DNA of 64,000 bases. Source: an uncultured Flavihumibacter sp. (GTDB taxonomy: Bacteria > Bacteroidota > Bacteroidia > Chitinophagales > Chitinophagaceae). Positions 54,301 through 62,691 of the stretch are shown here, in pieces (position 1 is the stretch's first letter; every line of letters starts with the position of its first letter). The notes under the pieces were generated by a model. The model was given only the letters and a program-made list of their open reading frames with translations. It did not search any database and was not told the origin of the DNA. The translations under genes were made by a program, and so were the position numbers. The stretch spans positions 1-64,000 of the forward strand of contig CABHOY010000041.1 of the NCBI GenBank assembly GCA_902168105.1. The letters run 5' to 3'.

Positions 54301-55218
54301 ATGCAGATAAAAAATTATTTGCAGACGATAGACCTTACTGTGCCACAGCAGCTGCAAACTTTAGTGGAGAACAGACGTGTGTTCAACCTGCGGAATTGTG
54401 AGTTGAATATTTTCGAAAGTTATCAGCAGGCATATCATGTACCGCTTACTTTTGATGATCTGGTCATCACAAGCATGATCCGTGGTAAAAAGGTCATGCA
54501 TCTTTTCAATAAACCTTCTTTTGATTATCTGCCAGGTGAAACTGTTATTGTTCCGCCACAGGAAACCATGATCATTGATTTCCCCGAAGCTACTACAGAT
54601 AATCCCACACAATGTATCGCACTCGCAATCGATGATTGTTACATCAGAGAAACTGTTAATTATCTGAACCACTATTACAATACCGGTGAAGAACAACAGA
54701 ACTGGCAACTCACGTTCCGCCAATATCATTTTGAAAACAATCATGAGATCACAGAACTCATCAATAAACTGATCCGTATCTGCAGTAGTAACGAAAGATC
54801 TAAAAATATTTATGCTGATCTTCAACTGAAAGAATTGCTCATCCGCTTATTACAAAGCCAGCAACTTGGAGAAGCAGAAGAAGGCAGTGCTTCCAATATG
54901 AACGGCAACCGGCAGAATTTTGTGCTGAATTATATACAGGAACATCTGACCGAGAAGATAGCAGTAGATGCACTAAGCCGTAAAGCGTACCTGAGCAGGA
55001 ACCTGTTCTTCAAATGGTTCCGGGAACAATTTGGGATCACGCCACTGGAGTACGTGAACAAAGAAAGGATTAAGCTGGCCAAACAGCTATTAGCAAAGCC
55101 GCAAAGCAATATTTACGATGTAAGTAAGCTTTGCGGCTTCACTGATGTCAATTATTTTGTGAGGGTATTCAGAAAACTGGAAGGCACTACGCCCAAAGTA
55201 TACCAGTCATCCCGATAA
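54301..55218 (+). CDS. AraC family regulator, divergent from aldehyde dehydrogenase
   Basis: 305 residues. The N-terminal domain (about 1-185; FNLRNCELNIFESYQQAYHV, FNKPSFDYLPGETVIVPPQ) is a cupin-like sensor of the type found in AraC regulators of aldehyde and alcohol genes. The C-terminal double helix-turn-helix (about 207-305) shows IAVDALSRKAYLSRNLFFKW and IYDVSKLCGFTDVNYFVRVF, then FRKLEGTTPKVYQ. It starts 157 nt from the dehydrogenase start on the other strand, so it probably controls that operon and itself. An unusual 12-bp inverted repeat (55096-55107/55128-55139) is embedded in its coding sequence. Confidence 0.88.
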   Translation: MQIKNYLQTIDLTVPQQLQTLVENRRVFNLRNCELNIFESYQQAYHVPLTFDDLVITSMIRGKKVMHLFNKPSFDYLPGETVIVPPQETMIIDFPEATTDNPTQCIALAIDDCYIRETVNYLNHYYNTGEEQQNWQLTFRQYHFENNHEITELINKLIRICSSNERSKNIYADLQLKELLIRLLQSQQLGEAEEGSASNMNGNRQNFVLNYIQEHLTEKIAVDALSRKAYLSRNLFFKWFREQFGITPLEYVNKERIKLAKQLLAKPQSNIYDVSKLCGFTDVNYFVRVFRKLEGTTPKVYQSSR

Positions 55219-55224
55219 GCATAG

Positions 55225-57105
55225 TTAGTTTGCTTTCCACTCATTATCTGCCGGTGTGTAATCCATATACAAACCGCCATCCAGCTTTGCTGAAACGATC
55301 TTCTTTCCTGCAGGCACAATTACAGCTATTTGCTTATTACCGCTCTTCCAAAGCGCCGGCGTCTGATGCACAGTTTTGCTTGTGCCGTCTTCAAAGGTGA
55401 CCACCACGTCGAACGGAATAGCAAAACCACCTGCATTGATAACCGACAACTCGGCATTGTTTCCCTTTGTCTTCACACCTGTCAACTGCAGATCAATGTA
55501 GTTATTGCTGAAGAACCAGTTATTCCAGAACCAGTTAAGGTCCTGACCTGCGTTGCTATTAAAGGAATTGAAAAAGTCCCACGGAATAGGATGTTTGCCA
55601 TTCCAGTCATGCATATAAGCATGCAGACATTTGCGGAATGTGTTATCGCCTAACAGGTCTTTCAGGGCCAGATATGCCAGTGAGGGTTTTCCATACGCGT
55701 TGTTGCCATAGCCTGCGCCGCTTACCTGGTGAGATTGGGATATAATAGGCTGATCTTCCTCTCCTGACGGATCTTTAATGTAATATTCCACCCGGAACAT
55801 TTTGTAGAACCTGTCAGCTTCTTCTTTGCCCTTTTCCGCAATACCGATCAGGTATTCGAATGTAGTGGCCCAACCTTCGTCCATGAATGCATAACGAGTC
55901 TCATTGATCCCCATATAGAACGGGAAGTAAGTATGTGCGATCTCATGGTCCTGTACCAGTTGTGCAAAACCGATCTGCTCTCCTACTGTCGCGTCATTGA
56001 CCATCATCGGGTATTCCATGTCTGCAAATCCCTGGAAAGCGGTCATAGTAGGGAAAGGATACGCTACACCCGGCCAGTTGCGGGAGAACCAGTCCAGTGC
56101 ATAGCGGGAAAAATCCACAGAATGGTGAAAGTCGGTAGCAGTTTCATCATAAGCAGCCTGCACACTGGTACGTCTGCCGGTAGCACTGTCCACTACCACG
56201 CTGGCGGCATCCCATACATAATGGCTGCTTGTTCCGAAAGTCACATCCGCTATATGGGATGCGGTGAATTTCCAGGTGTTCCAGTCTTTCTGCTGTGTAA
56301 CCTTTCCACTGCTCATTTCCTCTTTACCGGCAATATGCATCAGCTGGTCGGAAGTGTAGGACCTTTTCAGGCGATCAGCTATAGCCGGCTGTAATACTTC
56401 CGGGCCATTCTGTAATACTCCTGTGCCCCATACCACATAGTTCTTTGGTACAGTCACCGCTACATTGTAATCGTTAAAGTCGCTATAGAATTCTACTCTG
56501 TCAGAATGCTCGATACCATCCCAGCCATTATAATCATCGTATACGGAAATACGCGGATAAGCGTATGCCAGAAAGAAAGTAGTGCTATCAATCCTGCCTT
56601 CCCTTCCACTTTGTTTTGACAGCGTATAATGCCAGCTGACACTCAGGTCAACACTGTCTTTCGATACCAGCGCCTGCGGAAGTTTAGCCGTACCTACTGT
56701 AGCAACATCATTGTCAAATGGCACATTCACTCCGCCGATGATCAGCGTATCTATCACTACACCTTCTTCTGTCAGAAAATCTTTGCTGACATATCCGGAA
56801 CGGGGTGCATTCACCTTATGCAGGTTGCAAAGCAAACGGATCACGACCTGTCGTAAAGTATCGGGGCTATTATTGATATATCGTATTTTTTCCCGGCCAT
56901 ATACCAGTCCGGAAGGCGCATTTACTTTCAGTTGAATGTCGTAGCGGCCTTTATTCTGCCAGTAACGTGGGCCGGGGAGGCCGCTCTTTGTTCTTGTCCC
57001 GTTAGCATAAGCCTTTTTGATGTTCCTGGGCATATAAAGCTCCTGGGCAGACACTGAGCCGATGTACCCTAGCGCGAGCATCAGTGTTATTGCGATCCTG
57101 ATCAT
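55225..57105 (-). CDS. M1 family zinc metallopeptidase
   Basis: 626 residues, with signal peptide (1-20, ending VSAQ). An N-terminal beta domain (about 30-270) precedes the M1 catalytic domain: the gluzincin motif HEIAH (about 388-392) with the third zinc ligand in NETRYAFMDEGWATTFEY (E about 410). The usual GAMEN exopeptidase motif is replaced by DMEYP (about 360), as in several Bacteroidota M1 relatives. A C-terminal beta sandwich ends DYTPADNEW. It is secreted, and likely trims peptides in the periplasm or at the surface. It is a single gene with its own -7 box. Confidence 0.9.
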   Translation of the reverse strand: MIRIAITLMLALGYIGSVSAQELYMPRNIKKAYANGTRTKSGLPGPRYWQNKGRYDIQLKVNAPSGLVYGREKIRYINNSPDTLRQVVIRLLCNLHKVNAPRSGYVSKDFLTEEGVVIDTLIIGGVNVPFDNDVATVGTAKLPQALVSKDSVDLSVSWHYTLSKQSGREGRIDSTTFFLAYAYPRISVYDDYNGWDGIEHSDRVEFYSDFNDYNVAVTVPKNYVVWGTGVLQNGPEVLQPAIADRLKRSYTSDQLMHIAGKEEMSSGKVTQQKDWNTWKFTASHIADVTFGTSSHYVWDAASVVVDSATGRRTSVQAAYDETATDFHHSVDFSRYALDWFSRNWPGVAYPFPTMTAFQGFADMEYPMMVNDATVGEQIGFAQLVQDHEIAHTYFPFYMGINETRYAFMDEGWATTFEYLIGIAEKGKEEADRFYKMFRVEYYIKDPSGEEDQPIISQSHQVSGAGYGNNAYGKPSLAYLALKDLLGDNTFRKCLHAYMHDWNGKHPIPWDFFNSFNSNAGQDLNWFWNNWFFSNNYIDLQLTGVKTKGNNAELSVINAGGFAIPFDVVVTFEDGTSKTVHQTPALWKSGNKQIAVIVPAGKKIVSAKLDGGLYMDYTPADNEWKAN

Positions 57106-57127
57106 AAGATGTGTTTAGATATTCCGG

Positions 57128-57135
57128 CAAATATA
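57128..57135 (-). promoter_or_regulatory. -7 box for the M1 peptidase gene
   Basis: Minus-strand TATATTTG matches TAnnTTTG, 22 nt before the ATG at 57105. No -33 TTG seen. Confidence 0.45.
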
Positions 57136-57194
57136 CTGTCCCCTTGAATTAGTAGTATGAAAGTAGGCATAATGATTGTACCGCTTATCATAAA

Positions 57195-57440
57195 ATGCCA
57201 TATATGAATACATTCACCATTGACCACGATACTAAACAAGTTACTGTAGAACAGACCGGCCAACGCCACTTTAATGTTAAGTTGCCCGGAAAGACCATGG
57301 TACTGGTGCTAAAACAGGATAATGAAGGCGCCAACCACTGGTTTGAAGATGGAAGTGATAATGAGACTGAAGAAACCAAAGAAATTGGATTGGCCATCGA
57401 TAATTACCTGGCGAAAGACGATTCACTTTCTGATGACTGA
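57195..57440 (+). CDS. Small acidic protein, unknown function
   Basis: 81 residues; ATG 57204 (MNTFTIDHD) is an alternative start. A beta hairpin region (QVTVEQTGQRHFNVKLPGK) is followed by an acidic tail with DGSDNETEETKEIGLAIDNYL. It looks like a conserved short cytoplasmic protein of Chitinophagaceae, but I know no name for it. It is followed by a strong terminator, which supports that it is expressed. Its role cannot be read from sequence. Confidence 0.65.
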   Translation: MPYMNTFTIDHDTKQVTVEQTGQRHFNVKLPGKTMVLVLKQDNEGANHWFEDGSDNETEETKEIGLAIDNYLAKDDSLSDD

Positions 57441-57457
57441 TCTATAATATTTCAGGC

Positions 57458-57500
57458 GCCCGCATAAAGCATGTGACTTTGTGCGGGCTGTTTGTTTACT
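57458..57500 (+). terminator. Rho-independent terminator after the small acidic protein
   Basis: GCCCGCA / TGCGGGC, a 7-bp stem with further TAAAG/CTTT pairing, followed by TGTTTGTTTA. Confidence 0.7.
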
Positions 57501-57575
57501 GGACCTCAGTAGCTTGTGCCACTACTCAGACAAGTGCTCACAATTATTTAATATAAGAATTCCCCGAAGCCCTAG

Positions 57576-57583
57576 TACTTTTG
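57576..57583 (+). promoter_or_regulatory. -7 box for the FecI-FecR-SusCD locus
   Basis: TACTTTTG matches TAnnTTTG, 24 nt before the ATG at 57608. No clear -33 TTG. Confidence 0.45.
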
Positions 57584-57607
57584 AGCACCGTAAACAAATG
57601 CTGCTTT

Positions 57608-58177
57608 ATGTCAGGCCAATTAAGTGAATGGGGGGAAATCGAATTGTTCCGGCAATTCCAGCAGGGCCACGCTGCAGCGTTTGAGGAAATTTATAGACGA
57701 TTCTCTGCTGTACTTTACCAGCACGCCTTCAAAATGCTGGAAAATGAAGCAGATGCACAGGATATCATACAGGATGTATTTGCCAATCTGTGGACAAAAA
57801 GAGCGGAGCTTAACATCCCGGACTCGCCGGCCGCCTACCTTTATGTAAGCACACGTAATAAAGTGCTCAACGTTATCTCCGGTAAACGCTCCTACCAGCA
57901 TCATCTCGATCATTTAAAACAATTCATTTCCGAAACAGACAGCAGCACCATCGAGCAGCTGAACGAAAGGGAACTGCTTCTTTGTATTGAAAAAGAGGTG
58001 CAACAATTACCTGCCAAAATGCGGGAAGTGTTTGAATTAAGCCGCAAGGCCACCCTATCCCACAGGGAGATCGCACAGCAGCTGGAACTATCCCCCGAAA
58101 CAGTGAAAAAACAGGTCAGCAACGCTGTGCGTATATTGAAGCATAAACTGGTGCACTTTATTTTCTTCCTTTTCTAA
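57608..58177 (+). CDS. ECF sigma factor, FecI type
   Basis: 189 residues from the ATG at 57608; an in-frame TTG 27 nt upstream overlaps the promoter box. Region 2 has FEEIYRRFSAVLYQHAFKML and DIIQDVFANLWTKR, and region 4 has KMREVFELSRKATLSHREIA and SPETVKKQVSNA, the usual helix-turn-helix. Such factors are freed by a FecR-type anti-sigma factor when the outer-membrane transporter senses substrate. It is the first gene of the locus, followed by FecR after 111 nt. Confidence 0.93.
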   Translation: MSGQLSEWGEIELFRQFQQGHAAAFEEIYRRFSAVLYQHAFKMLENEADAQDIIQDVFANLWTKRAELNIPDSPAAYLYVSTRNKVLNVISGKRSYQHHLDHLKQFISETDSSTIEQLNERELLLCIEKEVQQLPAKMREVFELSRKATLSHREIAQQLELSPETVKKQVSNAVRILKHKLVHFIFFLF

Positions 58178-58288
58178 GCCACCGTGCAATCCATTTTTTC
58201 TCTTAACATTTAGATAATATAGTCATCTACTCCCACCGCCTTTTCAGACTGTCTTATATATGTACGCATGCGAAAATGCGGCGCCTAT

Positions 58289-59215
58289 ATGGACAAACAG
58301 GAGATCAGTAAGCTACTACAACGATATGTGACAGGGGAATGTACCGCTGAAGAAAAGCGGCTCGTTGAGACATGGTATAAACAAACTAGTGAAAACAGTA
58401 CGGCCAGTATATCCGGTCTTGACATCACCACTGCACAAGCGCAGATCTGGGCGAACCTGCAACAAACGCCGGTACGGAAAATAAGTTACGGATGGCGGAT
58501 AGCGGCTGCTATTATAATACTGATCAGCACAGGATACCTGTTATATGCATTGCTCAATGGCACCCGTACCTCCTGGAAAGAAGTATATGCAGACCAGCAT
58601 AAACCTTATCATCTTACGCTGCCTGACGGTTCAGACATCTGGTTAAATGCTGGTAGCCGTTTACGTTACCCCATTCAATTCAAAGACAATGAACGGCGGA
58701 TAACATTGCTGACAGGGGAAGCGCGTATACATGCGGTGGAAGATCCGCAGCACCCTTTCATTATAACAGCAGGCGGCTTGCAGACACGTGTATTGGGTAC
58801 GGTTTTCAATGTACGCTCTTACAACGAACTACCATTTGTACAAGTAACAGTACAGGAAGGAAAAGTAGCAGTATCGCGGGACAATAACAGTGTGCTGCTG
58901 CTTCCCAACGAGCGGGCCACACTTTATACAGACAAATTCAATATAGTAAAAGATACCGTGGACGCGATTGCTATCAGTGGATGGACCACAGACCAGCTGC
59001 TCTTTAATAACGAACGGCTGGACGTGATCGCTATTTTGCTGGCGCATAAGTATGATGTCAGGATCTCCTTTGCCGACAGCACGTTACCGTCTTACAAAGT
59101 AACCGCTGGATTTGCTGCAACAGACACGATAAAAGAAGTATTGGAGGCATTGAGCCTGGCAAATAATCTGACCTACAGGATCCAGGGCGACAATATCATG
59201 TTCAATAAACAATAA
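58289..59215 (+). CDS. FecR-type anti-sigma factor
   Basis: 308 residues from ATG 58289 (MDKQEISKLLQRYV); an ATG 21 nt upstream is possible. The cytoplasmic N-terminal anti-sigma part has the pattern GECTAEEKRLVETWY. One transmembrane segment (about 70-88; RIAAAIIILISTGYLLYALL) follows, and the periplasmic FecR domain shows LPDGSDIWLNAGSRLRYP and DLLTGEA-like LLTGEARIHA, then HPFIITAGGLQTRVLGTVFNV. The C-terminal domain matches DUF4974 (YKVTAGFAATDTIKEVLEAL). It relays substrate binding at the SusC receptor to the sigma factor. Confidence 0.93.
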   Translation: MDKQEISKLLQRYVTGECTAEEKRLVETWYKQTSENSTASISGLDITTAQAQIWANLQQTPVRKISYGWRIAAAIIILISTGYLLYALLNGTRTSWKEVYADQHKPYHLTLPDGSDIWLNAGSRLRYPIQFKDNERRITLLTGEARIHAVEDPQHPFIITAGGLQTRVLGTVFNVRSYNELPFVQVTVQEGKVAVSRDNNSVLLLPNERATLYTDKFNIVKDTVDAIAISGWTTDQLLFNNERLDVIAILLAHKYDVRISFADSTLPSYKVTAGFAATDTIKEVLEALSLANNLTYRIQGDNIMFNKQ

Positions 59216-59223
59216 ATATAAAA

Positions 59224-59246
59224 ACCGGTAACAAGTCGCTACCGGT
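59224..59246 (+). terminator. Weak hairpin between FecR and SusC genes
   Basis: ACCGGTA / TACCGGT, 7 bp around a 9-nt loop, no T-tract. It may lower read-through into the SusC gene or protect the regulator message. Confidence 0.4.
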
Positions 59247-59342
59247 CTGCCGGGAAACATCAATCAGTAACTGCAATCACATATTGATCTTCCCCGTTTG
59301 ATTTCATCATGATTTAATCAAAATTAAAACCAGCGCAAAGGT

Positions 59343-62300
59343 ATGAAAATTTGTACCAGTAGTGTCATGTCTGTTATTCAACGGCATGTAAAGGCAGGCT
59401 ATTGCCTGATCATTCCTGTACTGCTGGCCGCACAGCTCACCGCTACAGGCCATCAGCAGACGTCGTCGGACCCTGTATTAAAGGAGACGATCGACTGTTC
59501 CGTCGACCGTAAAACGTTGAAGGAAGCTTTTACTCTTGTTCAGAAAAAGAGCGGCTACATGTTCATCTACAATGAGAAGCTGCTCTCCCCTTACACCTCT
59601 GTAAGCATCGACGCACATCACCAGTCCGTAACCGACATTATTGCCGGTCTGCTGCGCAACCTGCCGCTGACCTACCGTATCCAGAACGGAAAGGTGATCA
59701 TCATGGAAAAAGCCGGCGCAAAACGTCCGCAGGCCATCAATGATGCTGCAGCAGCGAATGACGACAAGATCAGGGGAAAGGTGACTGACGAAAACGGTGC
59801 ACCACTTCCAGGTGTGACCATCATGGTGAAAGGCCGCAACAAAGGCGCTATCACCGATGGCGATGGTAATTTCATCCTGAGTGCCGGCAATGACGAATCA
59901 TTGCTCTTCTCAATGTCAGGTTACAAGAACAAAGAACTGTCCGTGCAGGCGAACATGCAGGTAATACTTGTTTCAGATATCCGCGGACTGAATGAGATGG
60001 TTGTAGTTGGTTATGGCGCTCAGAAAAAGAGAGATGTAACCGGCGCTGTATCATCTGTAAAGAGCAAGGATATTGCAGAGCAACCTGTATCCAATCCTAT
60101 TGAAGCATTAAAAGGAAAAGTAGCAGGTCTGGACATCGCCAACTTTGGTAATGAGCCTGGAGCAAGTGCGAATATCACACTGCGCGGCCAGCGTTCCATC
60201 ACAGCCGGTAACACTCCGCTGATCGTGCTGGATGGTATCCCGTTGGCGGCTACCGACGGAAAGACCCCTCCCAGCCTGAATGAGATCAACCCCAACGACA
60301 TTCAAAGCATCGAGGTGCTGAAAGATGCATCTTCTACTGCCATTTACGGTTCCAGGGCAGCCAATGGCGTTATCCTGATCACTACGAAGAAAGGCGCTGC
60401 CGGTCAGACCAATGTGTCTTACAGCGGTTATTATGGCACTACATCCATTACTCGTAAGCTCGACGTGATGGACGGCGCTCAGTTTGCCCAGCTGAGAAGG
60501 GAAGCCGCCAGGACCAACAGTCCCAATAATCAGTATCCTGCCGATGCCGCCCTCTTTGATGATATTGCCCTGAAATCACTGGCTACAGGCCGTTCTACGG
60601 ACTGGCAGGACCTGGTATACCATTCTGGCGTTAAACAGAATCACCAGGTCTCTGTAACCGGTGGCAAGGAGCATACACAGTTTGCCATTTCCTTCAACTA
60701 CTATAAGGAGAAAGGTGTGGTAGACAAGTCTGACTTTACCCGTGGTTCCGTACGTATCAACGTAGACCACCAGGTGAATAACCGTCTGCGTATGGGTGTT
60801 TATTCCTTCCTGACCCGTTCAGGAGAGAACCAGGTAAGCAATGATGTTTTCGACAACATGCTCCGCACCAGCCCACTGGGTATTCCGTACGACAGCCTGG
60901 GTAATCTGTTGTTCCGTCCTACCAACGACGAAGGCCAGCGTGTAAATCCGCTGCTGGATATTAAGAACTATATCAACCAGACTTACAAGACCCGTATTTT
61001 CAGCAGTCTTTACGGAGAATGGGATATTGCCAAAGGGCTCAGTTACCGCCTGAACGTAGGCCCGGAAATAGAGAATACGCGGAATGGCTCTTTCGCCGGC
61101 AGTCAGACCACTACCAACCAGGGTGGTACGCCAGCAGCCAGCGTAGCTAACAAAGAGCTGGTATCTATCACGATTGAGAACATCCTGAAGTATGACCGTA
61201 AGTTTGGAAAAGACCACCATCTGAATGTAACCCTCTTACAGAGTTCCCAGCAGATGGAGATCAACACCGCAAGCACAACGGCCAATCAGCTGCCATACGA
61301 ATCGCAGAGCTATCACAACATAGGCACTGCAGGTCAGGTACTCAGTATTGTGAGCGATTACCAGAAAAGCCTGCTGTTGTCTTATATGGGCCGTATCAAC
61401 TACGACTTTAAAGAACGTTACCTCCTTACACTGACTGCACGTCGTGATGGTTCTTCCGTATTTGCCCAGGGGCATAAATGGGAATCCTTCCCTTCTGCAG
61501 CACTGGGATGGCGTATTGATGCGGAGCCATTCATGCAGGGCGCTACTAAACTTACTGCACTGAAACTACGCGCCAGCTATGGTAAGACAGGTAACAACGG
61601 TATTCCTCCCTTTGGAACTTTCAGCATCCTGACGCCGAGCCCCTATGCCTTTGGCAGCACCGGTTCCAGTGGTTTCATTCCTGCTACCATCTCCAACCCG
61701 AACCTGAAATGGGAGACTACAAAGGAATTGAACATAGGTCTGGACTTCGGCTTCTTTAAAGACAGGGTTACAGGTGCAATAGAACACTATATTTCCAATA
61801 CCGATAACCTGTTGCTGACCCGTGGTATCCCCGGCAGTACAGGCTATACCAAAGTATTGCAGAACATCGGCGCTACTCGTAACGTAGGTTGGGAAGTTAC
61901 CCTCTCTACCGTGAACCTGCAAACGAAGAGCGGCTTCCAGTGGAGAACAGACTTCAGTTTCTCTACCAACAGGAACAAGATCACCAAGCTGTATGGAGAT
62001 GGTAAAGACGATATCGGTAACAGCTGGTTTATCGGTCAGCCGATAGGCTCTATCTACAGCTACCGCAAGATCGGCATCTGGCAAACCAGCGAAGCGGCAG
62101 AAGCAGCTACTTATGGTTACAAACCAGGTATGATCAAACTCCAGGATATCAACGGCGACAAAAAACTGAACGATCAGGACCGCACCATATTGGGTAACGG
62201 ATCCCCTTCCTGGTTCGGTGGTATCACTAACCGTTTTTCTTACAAAGGACTTGAGCTATCAACTGTTGTTAATATCAGACAACATTACCTGATCACTTCC

Positions 62301-62672
62301 CAGTTCTATAACAATAACAACCGTCTGGCGGGACGTTACAATAACCTGGACGTCGACTATTGGACACCTGAACACGCCACCAACGAGAATCCCCGTCCTG
62401 ATCAGAACCAGGAGAGTGTATTCATGGGCAATACACTGTCGTATAAAGACGCCAGCTTCGTTCGTATCAAGAACCTGGCCCTCAGTTATTCCCTGCCGGC
62501 CAGCCTGCTGCGCCCTACAGGTATTAAAAGCCTGCGTGTGAACATCAGCGCGGAAAATCCATTCACATTCACTTCGTACAAAGGACAGGACCCGGAGTTT
62601 GAGTCCGACGGTACCCGCGCAATGTACCCTATGGTGAAAATGTATGCGGTAGGACTGAATGCATCCTTTTAA
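59343..62672 (+). CDS. SusC/RagA TonB-linked outer-membrane transporter with STN domain
   Basis: 1109 residues. A signal peptide (about 1-37) is followed by an STN signalling domain (about 50-120; ETIDCSVDRKTLKEAFTLVQ), which contacts FecR. A CarboxypepD-reg-like beta domain (about 140-220; RGKVTDENGAPLPGVTIMVKG) precedes the plug (about 220-340; EMVVVGYGAQKKRDVTGAVS, LRGQRSITAGNTPLIVLDGIP, VEVLKDASSTAIYGSRAANGV). The barrel ends PMVKMYAVGLNASF. SusC proteins import oligomers with a SusD lid; STN with FecI/FecR makes this an autoregulated uptake system. Cargo cannot be read from the window. Confidence 0.95.
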   Translation: MKICTSSVMSVIQRHVKAGYCLIIPVLLAAQLTATGHQQTSSDPVLKETIDCSVDRKTLKEAFTLVQKKSGYMFIYNEKLLSPYTSVSIDAHHQSVTDIIAGLLRNLPLTYRIQNGKVIIMEKAGAKRPQAINDAAAANDDKIRGKVTDENGAPLPGVTIMVKGRNKGAITDGDGNFILSAGNDESLLFSMSGYKNKELSVQANMQVILVSDIRGLNEMVVVGYGAQKKRDVTGAVSSVKSKDIAEQPVSNPIEALKGKVAGLDIANFGNEPGASANITLRGQRSITAGNTPLIVLDGIPLAATDGKTPPSLNEINPNDIQSIEVLKDASSTAIYGSRAANGVILITTKKGAAGQTNVSYSGYYGTTSITRKLDVMDGAQFAQLRREAARTNSPNNQYPADAALFDDIALKSLATGRSTDWQDLVYHSGVKQNHQVSVTGGKEHTQFAISFNYYKEKGVVDKSDFTRGSVRINVDHQVNNRLRMGVYSFLTRSGENQVSNDVFDNMLRTSPLGIPYDSLGNLLFRPTNDEGQRVNPLLDIKNYINQTYKTRIFSSLYGEWDIAKGLSYRLNVGPEIENTRNGSFAGSQTTTNQGGTPAASVANKELVSITIENILKYDRKFGKDHHLNVTLLQSSQQMEINTASTTANQLPYESQSYHNIGTAGQVLSIVSDYQKSLLLSYMGRINYDFKERYLLTLTARRDGSSVFAQGHKWESFPSAALGWRIDAEPFMQGATKLTALKLRASYGKTGNNGIPPFGTFSILTPSPYAFGSTGSSGFIPATISNPNLKWETTKELNIGLDFGFFKDRVTGAIEHYISNTDNLLLTRGIPGSTGYTKVLQNIGATRNVGWEVTLSTVNLQTKSGFQWRTDFSFSTNRNKITKLYGDGKDDIGNSWFIGQPIGSIYSYRKIGIWQTSEAAEAATYGYKPGMIKLQDINGDKKLNDQDRTILGNGSPSWFGGITNRFSYKGLELSTVVNIRQHYLITSQFYNNNNRLAGRYNNLDVDYWTPEHATNENPRPDQNQESVFMGNTLSYKDASFVRIKNLALSYSLPASLLRPTGIKSLRVNISAENPFTFTSYKGQDPEFESDGTRAMYPMVKMYAVGLNASF

Positions 62673-62691
62673 TCTTTAAAACACTCAGATC

